A stretch of DNA of 64,000 bases from Luteolibacter sp. LG18. GTDB taxonomy: Bacteria > Verrucomicrobiota > Verrucomicrobiia > Verrucomicrobiales > Akkermansiaceae. Positions 1 to 8,463 of this stretch are shown piece after piece. Where the stretch lies: positions 3,658,001 through 3,722,000 of the forward strand of contig NZ_AP024600.1 in assembly GCF_036322585.1 (NCBI RefSeq). The letters run 5' to 3'. Under the pieces are notes generated by a model that worked only from the letters and a program-made list of their open reading frames with translations, was not told the DNA's origin and searched no databases. Numbering within the stretch: position 1 is the first letter of the stretch; each line of letters opens with the position of its first letter. The translations under genes and the position numbers were made by a program.

Positions 1-1463
1 CGGCCAATGCCACGGCGACGGGAGCGCAAGCCACTCTGACCGGCCTCACACCCGGCACGACCTACTACTACCGCGCGCTTTCCCTGTCCGCGGAAAACCA
101 GGTCACGCAGAGCGGCGAAATCCTGAGCTTCACCACCATCGCGGTCACCCCGGCCTTGGTGGTGACCCAGTCCGCTGCGGACGTGACCCTGACCGGTGCG
201 ACGCTGACCAGCCAGGTGACCCCGGGCACCTACGCGGCCACGGTGAGCTTCGAATACGGCACCAGCCCGATACTTGAAGGAAGCACCACGGTGGCCGCGG
301 GCTTGGTTCCGGCGGGAGCGGTGATGACGGCCGCGCAGGTTCCCCTGACCGATCTGGCTCCGGGCACCACCTACTACTACCGTGCGATCTCCGTGTCCGC
401 GGTGAATGGGGCGATCCAGGCGGGCAGCATCCAGAGCTTCACCACCAATGCGGTGATCTCGGCCATGGTGGTGACCCAGTCCGCCACGGGCGTTTCCCTG
501 ACTGGCGCGACCCTGAACGGTTCGGTGACTCCTGGCACCTACGGGGCCACGGTGAGCTTCGAATACGGCACCAGCGAGACGCTGGAGGGCAGCACCACTG
601 TCAGCGCGGGCTCGATCCCGGCGGAGACGGCGGCCACGGCCACCCAGGCTTCGCTGACCGGTCTGGCTCCGGGCTCGACCTACTACTTCCGCGTGATTTC
701 CGTGTCCGCGGTGAATGGCGCGGTTCAGACCGGCAGCACCCTGAGCTTCACTACTCCGGCGGTGGTTTCGGGAACGGCGACGACGCAGGCTGCCACGAGT
801 GTGACGACCAACAGCGCCACGCTGAATGGAACGGTCGCCTCCGGCACCTATGCCGCCACGGTGAGCTTCGAATACGGCACCAGCCCGACGCTGACGGGCA
901 GCTCGACAGTATCGGCCGGGGCGATCCCGGCGAACACCTCCGCCACCGCGGTGCAGACCACGCTGACCGGTCTGTCCCAGGGTACGACCTACTACTTCCG
1001 CGTGGTGTCCACTGCCGGGGGGAGCCAGGCCGGCCAGATCCTGAGCTTCACCACCGGGACCGCGACTCCGCCGGCCACCGGCACGGGCCGTCTCAAGGTG
1101 TTTGCCTCCGGTTGCCACGCGCTCGATAACGGGGACGCGGTGTCCTATGAGACCACCACGACCGGCACCAGCGACAGCCTCACGCTGACGCTCCGCAACA
1201 CCTCCTCGTCCGCCGCCCTGACCGGGGTTGCCGCCTCGATTTCCGGCAAGGACGCGTCCCAGTTCTCGGTGACCACCGCTCCCGCCCAGACGGTGGCCGC
1301 GGGTGGCACGACGACCGTGGTGGTGCGTTTCGCGCCGACCTCGAACGGCAACAAGAAGGCGACGCTCACGCTCGTCAGCAGCGATCCGGCGGCCAGCCCG
1401 TTCACGATCCAGCTCAATGGCATCGGACGTCCACCCCAGGCGGGAGGAGGGCACCGCCGCTAA
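1..1463 (+). CDS. Repeat-rich surface protein, 3' part (5' end outside window)
   Basis: The reading frame is open from the first bases, so the gene begins upstream of the window. The visible part carries about three and a half copies of a 103-residue Fn3-like beta-sandwich repeat; equivalent points fall at 242, 551 and 860, exactly 309 bp apart. Each copy contains a VSFEYGTS-type strand and a TYYxRxxS strand and ends in SFTT. The copies are nearly identical at DNA level, suggesting recent expansion. After the repeats (about 1085-1430) comes an Ig-like domain resembling the choice-of-anchor D / ASPM-SPD-2-hydin type (NTSSS, VVVRFAPTS, LNGIG). The C-terminus is short, basic and Gly-rich (PQAGGGHRR). 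I infer an extracellular or envelope protein of structural or adhesive type; no catalytic motif is visible. Confidence 0.75.
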   Translation, partial: ANATATGAQATLTGLTPGTTYYYRALSLSAENQVTQSGEILSFTTIAVTPALVVTQSAADVTLTGATLTSQVTPGTYAATVSFEYGTSPILEGSTTVAAGLVPAGAVMTAAQVPLTDLAPGTTYYYRAISVSAVNGAIQAGSIQSFTTNAVISAMVVTQSATGVSLTGATLNGSVTPGTYGATVSFEYGTSETLEGSTTVSAGSIPAETAATATQASLTGLAPGSTYYFRVISVSAVNGAVQTGSTLSFTTPAVVSGTATTQAATSVTTNSATLNGTVASGTYAATVSFEYGTSPTLTGSSTVSAGAIPANTSATAVQTTLTGLSQGTTYYFRVVSTAGGSQAGQILSFTTGTATPPATGTGRLKVFASGCHALDNGDAVSYETTTTGTSDSLTLTLRNTSSSAALTGVAASISGKDASQFSVTTAPAQTVAAGGTTTVVVRFAPTSNGNKKATLTLVSSDPAASPFTIQLNGIGRPPQAGGGHRR

Positions 1464-1495
1464 GAGGCGGTCGTCGTCACGACCTGAATTCACAA

Positions 1496-1528
1496 CGCTG
1501 CTGGTGGTTCGCCGCCAGCGGCGTTTTT
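1496..1528 (+). terminator. Rho-independent terminator after the repeat protein
   Basis: A 12-bp stem (1496-1507 with 1512-1523, including G-T pairs) closes a TTCG tetraloop and is followed directly by five T. It lies 33 bp after the stop codon of the surface protein. Confidence 0.85.
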
Positions 1529-1558
1529 CGTGCGAATAGGGCTTCTCTTCAAAAAAAG

Positions 1559-1604
1559 AGATCGGCGGATGTCGGAACGGGGGGATTCCGACGTCCGCCG
1601 ATCT
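1559..1604 (-). terminator. Long hairpin with minus-strand T-run, no obvious client gene
   Basis: A 19-bp stem (1559-1577 with 1586-1604, one G-T pair) encloses an 8-nt G-rich loop. An A7 run at 1551-1557 becomes a T-run on the minus strand, so it reads as a minus-strand terminator. The only minus-strand gene upstream of it (1916-2344) already has a closer terminator, so this may be a backup or a relic. The rest of 1605-1820 shows only G-runs and no gene. Confidence 0.6.
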
Positions 1605-1823
1605 AAACTGGTCGGGGGGGAGTTATCTTCCGGGGGAGAAGGTCGGCGTTCGATCGGGGGGTATCTCGCGCTGACAGGGATAGACTGTCACAAAATCGGC
1701 CACAGGAAAATCACGTGATCGCGTTTGCGTGAACGGGGGAGGGGGGCGGGAGCTTGGGCGCTTTCGTTTTCGTGCGTTTGAGGAATGGTAGCGGGCGGTG
1801 GAGAGGTCGCGGATTGTCCCACT

Positions 1824-1847
1824 CACAAGCAGGCATGCTTGTGCTAC
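1824..1847 (-). repeat. REP-like element: GTAG plus 8-bp hairpin
   Basis: On the minus strand this reads GTAG followed by a perfect 8-bp stem (1836-1843 with 1824-1831) and a 4-nt loop. The same design occurs at 45540, 45645 and at both ends of 48055-48184. A GTAG tetranucleotide at the foot of a hairpin is the hallmark of REP sequences handled by RAYT (TnpA-REP) transposases; no RAYT gene is in the window. Confidence 0.6.
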
Positions 1848-1848
1848 C

Positions 1849-1888
1849 AAAACAAAAATCCCGGCAGCGACGGGCGCGGCCGGGATTT
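1849..1888 (-). terminator. Terminator of the TIGR04073-type gene
   Basis: A 10-bp stem (1856-1865 with 1879-1888) is followed on the minus strand by a T-rich run interrupted by one G (complement of 1849-1858). It lies just beyond the stop codon at 1916. Confidence 0.75.
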
Positions 1889-1915
1889 GGGAAAAGGGGC
1901 TTTTGCCGGGAGAGC

Positions 1916-2344
1916 TTAGTAGCTCTGGGTGCGGCTGTAGCGGAAGGCGGTTTCGAAGCCGAGTTCCGGCGGGAACTCCGAGAGACCGTCGGCGACGTTC
2001 ATCTCGATGCGGTTGTCCTCACCGCAGCGCTGGTACGGGGGCTTGAAGGTGCCGCGATAGGTCGGGCAGGTGAAGGTGAAGACTTCATAGAAGCCGTAGC
2101 CGAGGCGCTTCAGGGCGCGATTGGTGCCATCGACGGCACCGTAGGACCACTCCGCCTTGCGACCGAAATCGTCCTGCTTGCGGACCATCTGCTCCGGGAT
2201 TTCCATCACCCCGTAGAGAATGTTGCTGAGACCGCGACCGAGCTTGCGGATCGAGGTGTACTGGGACTGCGGCGGCGCCTGGATATCGGCGCTCGCCATG
2301 CCGGTGAGGACGGCAAGGGTAGCAAGGACGGCGAGTTTTTTCAT
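1916..2344 (-). CDS. Small exported protein, exosortase-associated TIGR04073 type
   Basis: This 142-aa protein has a clear Sec signal peptide (MKKLAVLATLAVLTGMASA, cleavage near residue 19). The mature part contains RKLGRGLSNILYG, MEIPEQM and Gly/aromatic-rich segments (RLGYGFYEVFTF). That pattern matches my recollection of the TIGR04073 family, small proteins found in genomes with exosortase/PEP-CTERM sorting in Verrucomicrobia, Planctomycetes and relatives; their biochemical role is unknown. Two Cys residues (CPTYRG and RCGED) could form a disulfide. It is monocistronic, with its own terminator. No exosortase or PEP-CTERM protein is in the window, so the association rests on family membership only. 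Confidence 0.75.
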   Translation of the reverse strand: MKKLAVLATLAVLTGMASADIQAPPQSQYTSIRKLGRGLSNILYGVMEIPEQMVRKQDDFGRKAEWSYGAVDGTNRALKRLGYGFYEVFTFTCPTYRGTFKPPYQRCGEDNRIEMNVADGLSEFPPELGFETAFRYSRTQSY

Positions 2345-2453
2345 GCTGCAGGGATGCTAAGGAGGGGAGACGGGGGTTGGCAACGGATTTTTCTGATAGG
2401 CGGCGGAGTTTTTCACAATCCCGTCACCCGGCTTTCCGGCCCGGGTGGACACG

Positions 2454-2487
2454 AAAAAAGCCAGCGCCCGTGCAGGACGCTGGCTTT
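2454..2487 (-). terminator. Terminator of serA
   Basis: An 8-bp GC-rich core stem (2459-2466 with 2478-2485, extendable by A-T pairs) is followed on the minus strand by the complement of an A6 run at 2454-2459. It lies about 30 bp past the serA stop codon. Confidence 0.8.
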
Positions 2488-2514
2488 CATGAACTTTCGG
2501 GACCTTCGAAGGAA

Positions 2515-4110
2515 TCAGAGGCCGAAGGAGAGGACGCGGAGGATGCCCGGGGTGGCCCGGAGCTGCTCCAGCAGGCTCACCGGCGGCTCGGAATCCACCT
2601 CGATCACCGTGACGGCGCGGGAGAGATCCTTGTTCCGGCTCAGCGACATGTTGGCGATGTTCACGCCGGCGGTGCCGAGCGAGGAGCCGAGAAGGCCGAC
2701 GATGCCGGGGCGGTCGTCGTTTTCCACGAACAGGAACTGGCCGGTGGTGTTGGTTTCCACGTTGTGGCCGAGGAGGTGGACGATGCGCGGGGCATTGCCG
2801 AAGAAGGTGCCGGCCACGGTGAAGGTCTCACCGCCCTTGACGGCGGAAACCTCGATCAGCTCGGTCCAGTTGGTGGCGATGGCCACGGTGGACTCGGTGA
2901 TCTGGAGGCCGAGGGCCTTGGCGACGGCTGGGGCATTGACCAGGTTTACCTGCGCCTCGTGGTGGGCTCCGGAGAGGTAGCCGGTGAGGACGGTGCGGGT
3001 GATGAGCTGGGTGTCCAGCTCGGAGACGGGGCCCAGGTAGGAGACGCGCAGGGCGTCCACCTGGCCGGGTCCGATCTTCGCGAGAAGCTTGCCGAGGCCG
3101 GTGGCGAGGTCGAGGTAGGGGCCCACGCTTTCGAGGGTCTTCGCGTCGAGGTTCGGCATGTTCACCGCGTTGCGGATCTCGCCGCTGACGAGGAAGTCCT
3201 TGAGCTGGTAGGCCACCTCGATGCCGACGTTTTCCTGGGCTTCCGCGGTGGAGGCGCCGAGGTGCGGGGTGAAGACGGTCTTCTTCGCCGAGAACAGCGG
3301 GTGGTCGGCGGGCGGCGGCTCGACTTCGTAGACGTCCAGCGCGATGCCGCCGATGTGGCCGGCGTCGATGAGTTCCTTCGCGGCCACCTCGTCGACGAGG
3401 CCGCCACGGGCGCAGTTCACGACCAGCGCGCCTTTGTTCATCGAGGACAGGCGGGCCTTGTTGAGGATGTGCTTGGTCTCGTCGGTGAGCGGGATGTGGA
3501 GGGTGACCACGTCGGCACCGGCCAGCGCTTGGTCGGCGGTTTCAGCCAGCTCCACCTTCAGGCCCTGGGCGCGGGCGGCGGTGAGGAAGGGATCGTAGGC
3601 GACGACGTGCATGCCGAAGGCCTGGGCGCGCTTGGCGAACTCGGTGCCGATGCGGCCCATGCCGAGAATGGCGAGGCGCTTGCCGTTCATTTCCACGCCT
3701 TCGAAGGACTTCCGGTCCCATTTCCCGGCGATCACGGTGGCGTGGGCCTGGGCGATGTTGCGGGCGAGGGAGAGCATCAGCGTGAAAGCGTGCTCGGCGG
3801 TGGAGATGGTGTTGCCGCTGGGGGTATTCATCACCACCACGCCGTTGTCGGTGGCGGCGTTGCGGTCGATGTTGTCGACACCCACGCCGGCGCGGCCGAT
3901 CGCCTTGAGGTTCTTGGCGGCGGCGAACACTTCCGGGGTCACCTTGGTTTGAGACCGGACGACCAGACCGTGGTAGTCGCCGATGATGGCGAGCAGTTCG
4001 TCGGGCTTCAGCCCGGTGTTCACATCAACCTGGATTTCCGGGGCGGAACGCAGCGCGTCCACGCCTTTTTCCGAAATCGGATCCGAAACAAGCACTCGGT
4101 AAGTGGCCAT
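2515..4110 (-). CDS. serA: D-3-phosphoglycerate dehydrogenase (long form)
   Basis: It oxidises 3-phosphoglycerate to 3-phosphohydroxypyruvate with NAD+, the first step of serine synthesis, in the cytoplasm. At 531 aa it is the long type with an intervening ASB domain and a C-terminal ACT domain. Visible motifs are the Rossmann GMGRIG at 150-155, catalytic Arg235 in NCARGG, Glu264 in YEVEPPP and His283 in TPHLGAST. The ACT domain (about 457-531, beginning GQFLFVENDDRPGIVG) is where serine or another effector usually binds. The start MATYRVLVSD fits the family. The gene stands alone between its own terminator and a 400-bp upstream region, so transcription is likely monocistronic. Confidence 0.97.
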   Translation of the reverse strand: MATYRVLVSDPISEKGVDALRSAPEIQVDVNTGLKPDELLAIIGDYHGLVVRSQTKVTPEVFAAAKNLKAIGRAGVGVDNIDRNAATDNGVVVMNTPSGNTISTAEHAFTLMLSLARNIAQAHATVIAGKWDRKSFEGVEMNGKRLAILGMGRIGTEFAKRAQAFGMHVVAYDPFLTAARAQGLKVELAETADQALAGADVVTLHIPLTDETKHILNKARLSSMNKGALVVNCARGGLVDEVAAKELIDAGHIGGIALDVYEVEPPPADHPLFSAKKTVFTPHLGASTAEAQENVGIEVAYQLKDFLVSGEIRNAVNMPNLDAKTLESVGPYLDLATGLGKLLAKIGPGQVDALRVSYLGPVSELDTQLITRTVLTGYLSGAHHEAQVNLVNAPAVAKALGLQITESTVAIATNWTELIEVSAVKGGETFTVAGTFFGNAPRIVHLLGHNVETNTTGQFLFVENDDRPGIVGLLGSSLGTAGVNIANMSLSRNKDLSRAVTVIEVDSEPPVSLLEQLRATPGILRVLSFGL

Positions 4111-4517
4111 GAGGCGGGCGAGAAAAGCGTACCACCCCCCTCATGGCAAGGGCGGGTGAGAGGTTTGTTTGCTTTGGTTCGGTTGGAATCCGCTGGGATT
4201 CGCGGATTTTCGCCCGTTGTTTCACCGGTTGCGCTCGTTCGGGCGGGATGCCGCCGCTGCATCGGATGTCGTGGCGGAAACGGGCCGGCGTTTTCCAAGC
4301 GGAGGCCTGTGAACCCATCGCATGCCCTGCCGCCGGATTGTCCGGCGGCAGGATGTCGCCACATCTGGTGTCAAGGCTGGTGGAGGGAGATGGATGGGTA
4401 ACCAATTTGTTTCCGATATGTAAGAGGGTGCGTTTTTTGGTTATTGTTATCTAATGTTCTTGAATGGGTGGAATGTGGTCTGTTAGGCGTCGGATGAAGT
4501 TTGAATTTGATAAAGCC
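4111..4517 (+). other. Intergenic region upstream of the Thr-rich repeat gene
   Basis: About 400 bp between divergent genes. It holds a perfect 11-bp hairpin (4327-4337 with 4341-4351, 3-nt loop) without a T-run, then an AT-richer stretch (about 4400-4460) that probably contains the promoter of the following gene. No convincing -35/-10 pair and no credible small gene were found. Confidence 0.4.
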
Positions 4518-5357
4518 ATGTCACCTGATTCTCGTCGTAACTTTGTTAAGAAATCGTTGGTCGCTTCCGTGCTTTTGGCTCAACCCACCATCCTGGCAGG
4601 ACTGGTGAAGGCCAGCGGAGGGGGCGATGAAACCACCACAGGTCCGGAAACCACCGTCGATCCGTGGGAAACCACCGGTGCCACCACGGCCGATCCATGG
4701 GAAACCACCGCCGCTACCACGGCTGATCCGTGGGAGACGACGGCCAACACCACCGGGGACCCGTGGGAAACCACCGCCACCACGGAATTCACCGAGACGA
4801 CGGCCACCACGGACTACACCACCGAACCGGTGACCACGACTCCGCCGATCCTCATGAGCTGCACGGATGTCACCGAGACTCCCGCGAGCAATCTCACGTT
4901 CACGCTTGATGGAACCACCTTCACGGCGAGAGCCGAGCTGACATTGGAGGGTATCGAGAAGTCCGATGAGAAGTTCCCCACGGCTGAGTATAAGATCACG
5001 GCAAACATCGTCCGCGTCGGAACCGGGTTGACCAGTCCTGCCACGAAGGTCCTCAAATTCAATGCCTCGTGCCATCCCGTCACTGGGATCATCGGCCAGG
5101 GCGCGACGGGGGGCGGCGAGGTGGTGGGCCAGTATCAGACTTCGCCGAATAACAAGTTGTACCGCCTGGTGGGAACGCCGACCATTGTGTCCGACGGGGC
5201 CTACACGAATGCCACCAAGGTCAAGGCGAAGGTGGTTTTCGCAGTGAATGTCCAAGTGAAGGACAGCAATGGCCAATGGACCAACCTTGCGGGGAGCTCG
5301 GCTTCCACCGCCACCACTTCGGTGACGCTGCAATCGGAGAACCACCAGGAACCCTGA
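4518..5357 (+). CDS. Tat-exported Thr-rich repeat protein of unknown function
   Basis: From the start chosen here the protein has 279 aa and opens with MSPDSRRNFVKKSL, a Tat signal (SRRxFVK) followed by a hydrophobic stretch to about residue 32. In-frame ATGs at 4464 and 4494 would add residues before the twin-arginine motif; 4518 places it at the normal distance. Residues about 40-115 form a Thr-rich low-complexity segment with four 11-residue units of the form DPWETTxxTTx. The C-terminal 160 residues look like a beta-rich domain with two Cys (SCTDV, NASCHP). No family was recognised. I infer a folded extracytoplasmic domain on a flexible, possibly glycosylated stalk. A strong terminator follows. 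Confidence 0.7.
   Translation: MSPDSRRNFVKKSLVASVLLAQPTILAGLVKASGGGDETTTGPETTVDPWETTGATTADPWETTAATTADPWETTANTTGDPWETTATTEFTETTATTDYTTEPVTTTPPILMSCTDVTETPASNLTFTLDGTTFTARAELTLEGIEKSDEKFPTAEYKITANIVRVGTGLTSPATKVLKFNASCHPVTGIIGQGATGGGEVVGQYQTSPNNKLYRLVGTPTIVSDGAYTNATKVKAKVVFAVNVQVKDSNGQWTNLAGSSASTATTSVTLQSENHQEP
4659..4790 (+). repeat. Four 33-bp tandem repeats (DPWETT units)
   Basis: Units start at 4659, 4692, 4725 and 4758 and encode DPWETTGATTA, DPWETTAATTA, DPWETTANTTG and DPWETTATTEF. In-frame copy-number change would alter stalk length without breaking the protein. Confidence 0.85.
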
Positions 5358-5420
5358 TTGTTCTTCCGTTTGCTGCCGTGGTTGCCGCGGCAGGGCGGGG
5401 GACGACCCCGGAAGAGTTCC

Positions 5421-5459
5421 GCGGGATGACATGCCATTGGGTGTGTCATCCCGCTTTTT
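5421..5459 (+). terminator. Rho-independent terminator
   Basis: A perfect 11-bp stem (5421-5431 with 5444-5454) is followed by T5. It closes the Thr-rich repeat gene. Confidence 0.9.
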
Positions 5460-5550
5460 CATCGCGGGATGATGAGTGGGGCGTTCAAATCCCCTTGACG
5501 TTTTGGTAAACCCGGAAAGCGTGCTGTTGATTCGTGTTGCAGGTATAATT

Positions 5551-6627
5551 ATGACAACCAAGCATCTGTTGTTGGCCATCGGAGGCGGCGTGTGCGTTTG
5601 TGGTGCGGTTTTTTTCGCGGTTTCGGGACCATGGCGGGATGGCGGAAAGGCGGATGCTTCGGTGGCGGTGCCAGGTTCCGCGCCGGTGATGGCGGGACCA
5701 AGGAGGCAGGATGGAGGGGCTGGAAACCATGAAACAGTCAAAGATGCGCCGAAGGGGGCGTTCGGAGCGGTTACGGATCTGATCGCCCGCAAACAGGGCA
5801 AGCCGGGTTACGACGAGACCGAAAAACTCCTGCGATCCGATCTGATGGCCCGCCGTTTGAGCCAGGAGGAACAGCTCCGGATACTGGACGCGCTGAAGAA
5901 AGCCGGCATGGACCCCGGGCAGTGGGAAAAGGTGGTTGGCACATTTTCCCATTATGCGACCGATGCCGCGTTCCGGCTGGAATTGGCCTCGATGCTCGAT
6001 TCCGGGGCGACAAAATCCAAGGTGCTGGGCGAGGGGTTCAAGCTGGCGACCAAAGACAATCTCCCGCTCTTCACCAAGGCCCTCGAATCCATCCACAACG
6101 ACGGGGAACGCAAGAAGCTGGTGGACACGGTGCTGGAGAAACTGGTGGACAAGGACAGCATCGGCAGTTCGCTCGATTGGGTGAACGGGGTGGCCGATCC
6201 GGCCGAGAAGGAGGGCTTCACGCAATTGGTCGCGGATCGGGTCAGTTCGTATTTGGAGGATCCCTCCCACGGCTACGGGACGGTGTCCTATCAGGACCTG
6301 AAGCGGCATTTTACCGCCCAGCAGCTGTATAACCTCGGGCAGGCCTACGGGCCTTACTACGCGTCCCAGGGTGACATGGAATCGCTCAAGGCGGTCTTCG
6401 ACGGCTACTCCGCGCGGGGAGCGCTCCTGGATGTCACGATTTCCGGGGCCTCCGGCATCACGGCGAGGGATGCGGTGGAAATCAAGGGGCTCATTCCGGA
6501 CAGCGATAAGAATGACCTGCTGAAGCAACTCGTCGCGAAAGTCCGTGCCACGGAAGGGGATGCGGCGGCCGACCGGTTCATCAGCCAGCAGTTGACCTCT
6601 GAACAGCAGCAAGCGATCCGCCAATGA
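5551..6627 (+). CDS. Membrane-anchored helical protein, unknown function
   Basis: This 358-aa protein starts MTTKHLLLAIGGG and has one N-terminal hydrophobic segment (residues about 5-25), followed by a Gly/Ala/Pro-rich linker and a long helical domain. It looks like a periplasmic or lumen-facing protein on an uncleaved anchor. An upstream in-frame start at 5476 would put 25 residues before the anchor and is less likely. Helical segments such as LRSDLMARRLSQEEQLRILDAL suggest a repeat solenoid. No family was recognised. Its stop overlaps the start of the next gene by 4 nt (ATGA at 6624-6627), so the two are translationally coupled and probably work together. Confidence 0.7.
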   Translation: MTTKHLLLAIGGGVCVCGAVFFAVSGPWRDGGKADASVAVPGSAPVMAGPRRQDGGAGNHETVKDAPKGAFGAVTDLIARKQGKPGYDETEKLLRSDLMARRLSQEEQLRILDALKKAGMDPGQWEKVVGTFSHYATDAAFRLELASMLDSGATKSKVLGEGFKLATKDNLPLFTKALESIHNDGERKKLVDTVLEKLVDKDSIGSSLDWVNGVADPAEKEGFTQLVADRVSSYLEDPSHGYGTVSYQDLKRHFTAQQLYNLGQAYGPYYASQGDMESLKAVFDGYSARGALLDVTISGASGITARDAVEIKGLIPDSDKNDLLKQLVAKVRATEGDAAADRFISQQLTSEQQQAIRQ

Positions 6628-7886
6628 GGCCGTTCCAGAACATAGCGCCCTTCCTCGCGTCCGCCGCGCTCGTGCTGTCCGCCTGTGACCGCCATGCCGG
6701 GGAGGATGCCGCAGCGAATGGGAAGCTCCGGCCCAATCACCCGGGCGCCACCCGGAACGACCGGACCGTGTCCCGGGATCCCGCCCGGTGGATCCCCGAG
6801 CTGCGGGAGAATTTGAAAACCGGCTTGCCCGAAAAGGAGAGGGCGGCGCGGGTGGCATCCGTGCTGCGGGAATTGTTCCGCTCCAAGGACGAGGCGCGCC
6901 TTCGGGAGCTGGAGGAGATGCTGCGCCAATCGGGGGAGAACAATATCGCCATCGGGGCGGAGTTTTTCTCGATGCTGGGGCCTTCTGAGTGGAAGGACGG
7001 TCTTGTCTTCCTCGATGGCATCCAACTGCGGGAGCTGAAATACGAGGCGCTGGGTGCGGTGTTCGCGCGGATGATCGTACTCGATCCGCAGGCCGGAACC
7101 GGGCTTTACGAGGAGTTCTCCGGCGGCTTCCCGAGGGACCTGAAGATCCACGGGATGTTGTCCTATGACATGAAGACCGTGGTCTGGAGCGGGGTGGGTT
7201 CGCTGGTGGCCAACGGAGGGAGTGATCCGGCGGCAGGAGCGAAATTCCTGTCCGCGGCTTCGGGGGACCGCGAGGCGCTCCAAGCTTATCTGGACGGATT
7301 GGGGGGCGGCTACGTGCAATCGATGTCCGCCGGGACGAGCCGGGACCTCGGCGGGCTGCTGGCATCCTTGTCCGGGGAGCAACGTGTGGCGGTGATCGAG
7401 CGGATCACGCGGTCGTTGGAGACCGCCGCCTCGAAAAACGCCGCGGCGCTCGGAGGCTTGATCGGGGAGATGGATCGCACGCCGGGGCTCGGCGAGGACA
7501 GCTACCGTTCGCTCGGCCGTGCCATGGACCGGGCGGTGTTCGAGCAGCAGTTCCTCCGGGAAGCGGATGCCTCGTCGCCCGCATGGCAGGCCTTGGTGCA
7601 GGGGTGGGCTGCGGCCCGGCCGAAGGCCGCGGTGGAGGCGATCGTTTCGAAAACCGGCAGCGCGGAGCTCGCCCGGCCGGCGTTCTCGTCGTGGACGGAG
7701 GCGGATTCCATGGAGGCGTCGAAGTGGCTGCTGGCACAACCCTCCGGGAAGATCAAGGAGGCCTGCACCGAGGAGCTGTGCGGGTTCCTGTTGAAAAAGG
7801 GCTCCACTGCGGAGGCGGAGGATTGGCTCACGCGGTTGTCTCCGGAGGCCCGGGAGCGGGTGATGGGAGCTCTTCGCGACAAGTGA
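6624..7886 (+). CDS. Lipoprotein with helical repeats, unknown function
   Basis: This 420-aa protein begins with a type II signal peptide and lipobox (VLSAC, Cys at about residue 21), so it should be lipidated. The rest is predicted helical with repeat-like units rich in Trp, Leu and Ala, for example ASKWLLAQPSGKIKEAC and AEDWLTRLSPEAR near the C-terminus. This resembles helical-repeat lipoproteins common in Verrucomicrobiaceae, whose function is unknown. It overlaps the preceding gene by 4 nt and has a related architecture, so the pair may form an envelope complex. It runs convergently into the next gene with only 3 bp between stops. Confidence 0.7.
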   Translation: MRPFQNIAPFLASAALVLSACDRHAGEDAAANGKLRPNHPGATRNDRTVSRDPARWIPELRENLKTGLPEKERAARVASVLRELFRSKDEARLRELEEMLRQSGENNIAIGAEFFSMLGPSEWKDGLVFLDGIQLRELKYEALGAVFARMIVLDPQAGTGLYEEFSGGFPRDLKIHGMLSYDMKTVVWSGVGSLVANGGSDPAAGAKFLSAASGDREALQAYLDGLGGGYVQSMSAGTSRDLGGLLASLSGEQRVAVIERITRSLETAASKNAAALGGLIGEMDRTPGLGEDSYRSLGRAMDRAVFEQQFLREADASSPAWQALVQGWAAARPKAAVEAIVSKTGSAELARPAFSSWTEADSMEASKWLLAQPSGKIKEACTEELCGFLLKKGSTAEAEDWLTRLSPEARERVMGALRDK

Positions 7887-7889
7887 TCT

Positions 7890-8375
7890 TCACGCCTGCC
7901 ATTCCCACCGGTCGCTTTCGAAGCCATGGAGAAAGGTTTCCAGCGGGGAGAGCACGGTTTGCCGCTGGCCGTCCATGACGGCGTGGACCCGGTAGTGGCC
8001 GCTGGATTCGGTGGGGCCATCGGACGAGTGGAGGGTGGGCTGGTGGTAGTGGACCTCCACGGTTTGGAAAGGGAGTTGGCGGGGGCGAATCGGCAGGCCG
8101 GCGATCGTCAGCCGCTTGGTCAGGATGCCGTCCTCCGTGGTGATCCGCAGGGAATGGGTGAGGGTGAAGACCGAGGCGGCGGCCACCCCGGCCAGGAGAG
8201 CGAGGACCAGCCAATCGGCTTTCAACTCGAAAAGGGAGAGAACCAGGCTGCCGAGGAGGGCCAGGAGGAGTCCGAGCAGGCCCAGCACCACGCAGGCGAT
8301 GAGGCGTCGGACGACCAACCGGAAGCTGAAACGGGTGGCAAAGCGGAACTGGGTGTCCCAAGGATCGGCGGTCAT
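7890..8375 (-). CDS. Small integral membrane protein with PH-like tail
   Basis: The protein has 161 aa from MTADPWDTQF; longer frames exist upstream, but this ATG directly precedes the first plausible structural segment. Residues about 20-75 hold two transmembrane helices rich in Leu and Val. They are followed by a beta-rich cytoplasmic or periplasmic part (SLRITTEDGILTKRLTIAG, then RQLPFQTVEVHYHQ). That arrangement recalls small bacterial PH-like membrane proteins, but no motif is decisive. It is transcribed towards the lipoprotein gene and away from the following gene. Confidence 0.55.
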   Translation of the reverse strand: MTADPWDTQFRFATRFSFRLVVRRLIACVVLGLLGLLLALLGSLVLSLFELKADWLVLALLAGVAAASVFTLTHSLRITTEDGILTKRLTIAGLPIRPRQLPFQTVEVHYHQPTLHSSDGPTESSGHYRVHAVMDGQRQTVLSPLETFLHGFESDRWEWQA

Positions 8376-8463
8376 GGCGCGGGCGGAGAATGGTGGGAGC
8401 AATGCCTGGATGCAAACTTGATGCGGTGGCGTGTTGGCATTCAATGGTGGTGGAAATTCGACC

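Noticed and set aside
1605..1820. G-run rich segment as a G-quadruplex or small RNA
   Set aside because: Runs are irregularly spaced and no promoter or conserved fold was evident.
2377..4401. 674-codon plus-strand open frame over serA
   Set aside because: Antisense shadow of serA.
5527..5550. TATAAT directly before the ATG at 5551 as a promoter
   Set aside because: The only nearby TTGATT leaves an 11-bp spacer, and the -10 would abut the start codon; better treated as chance.
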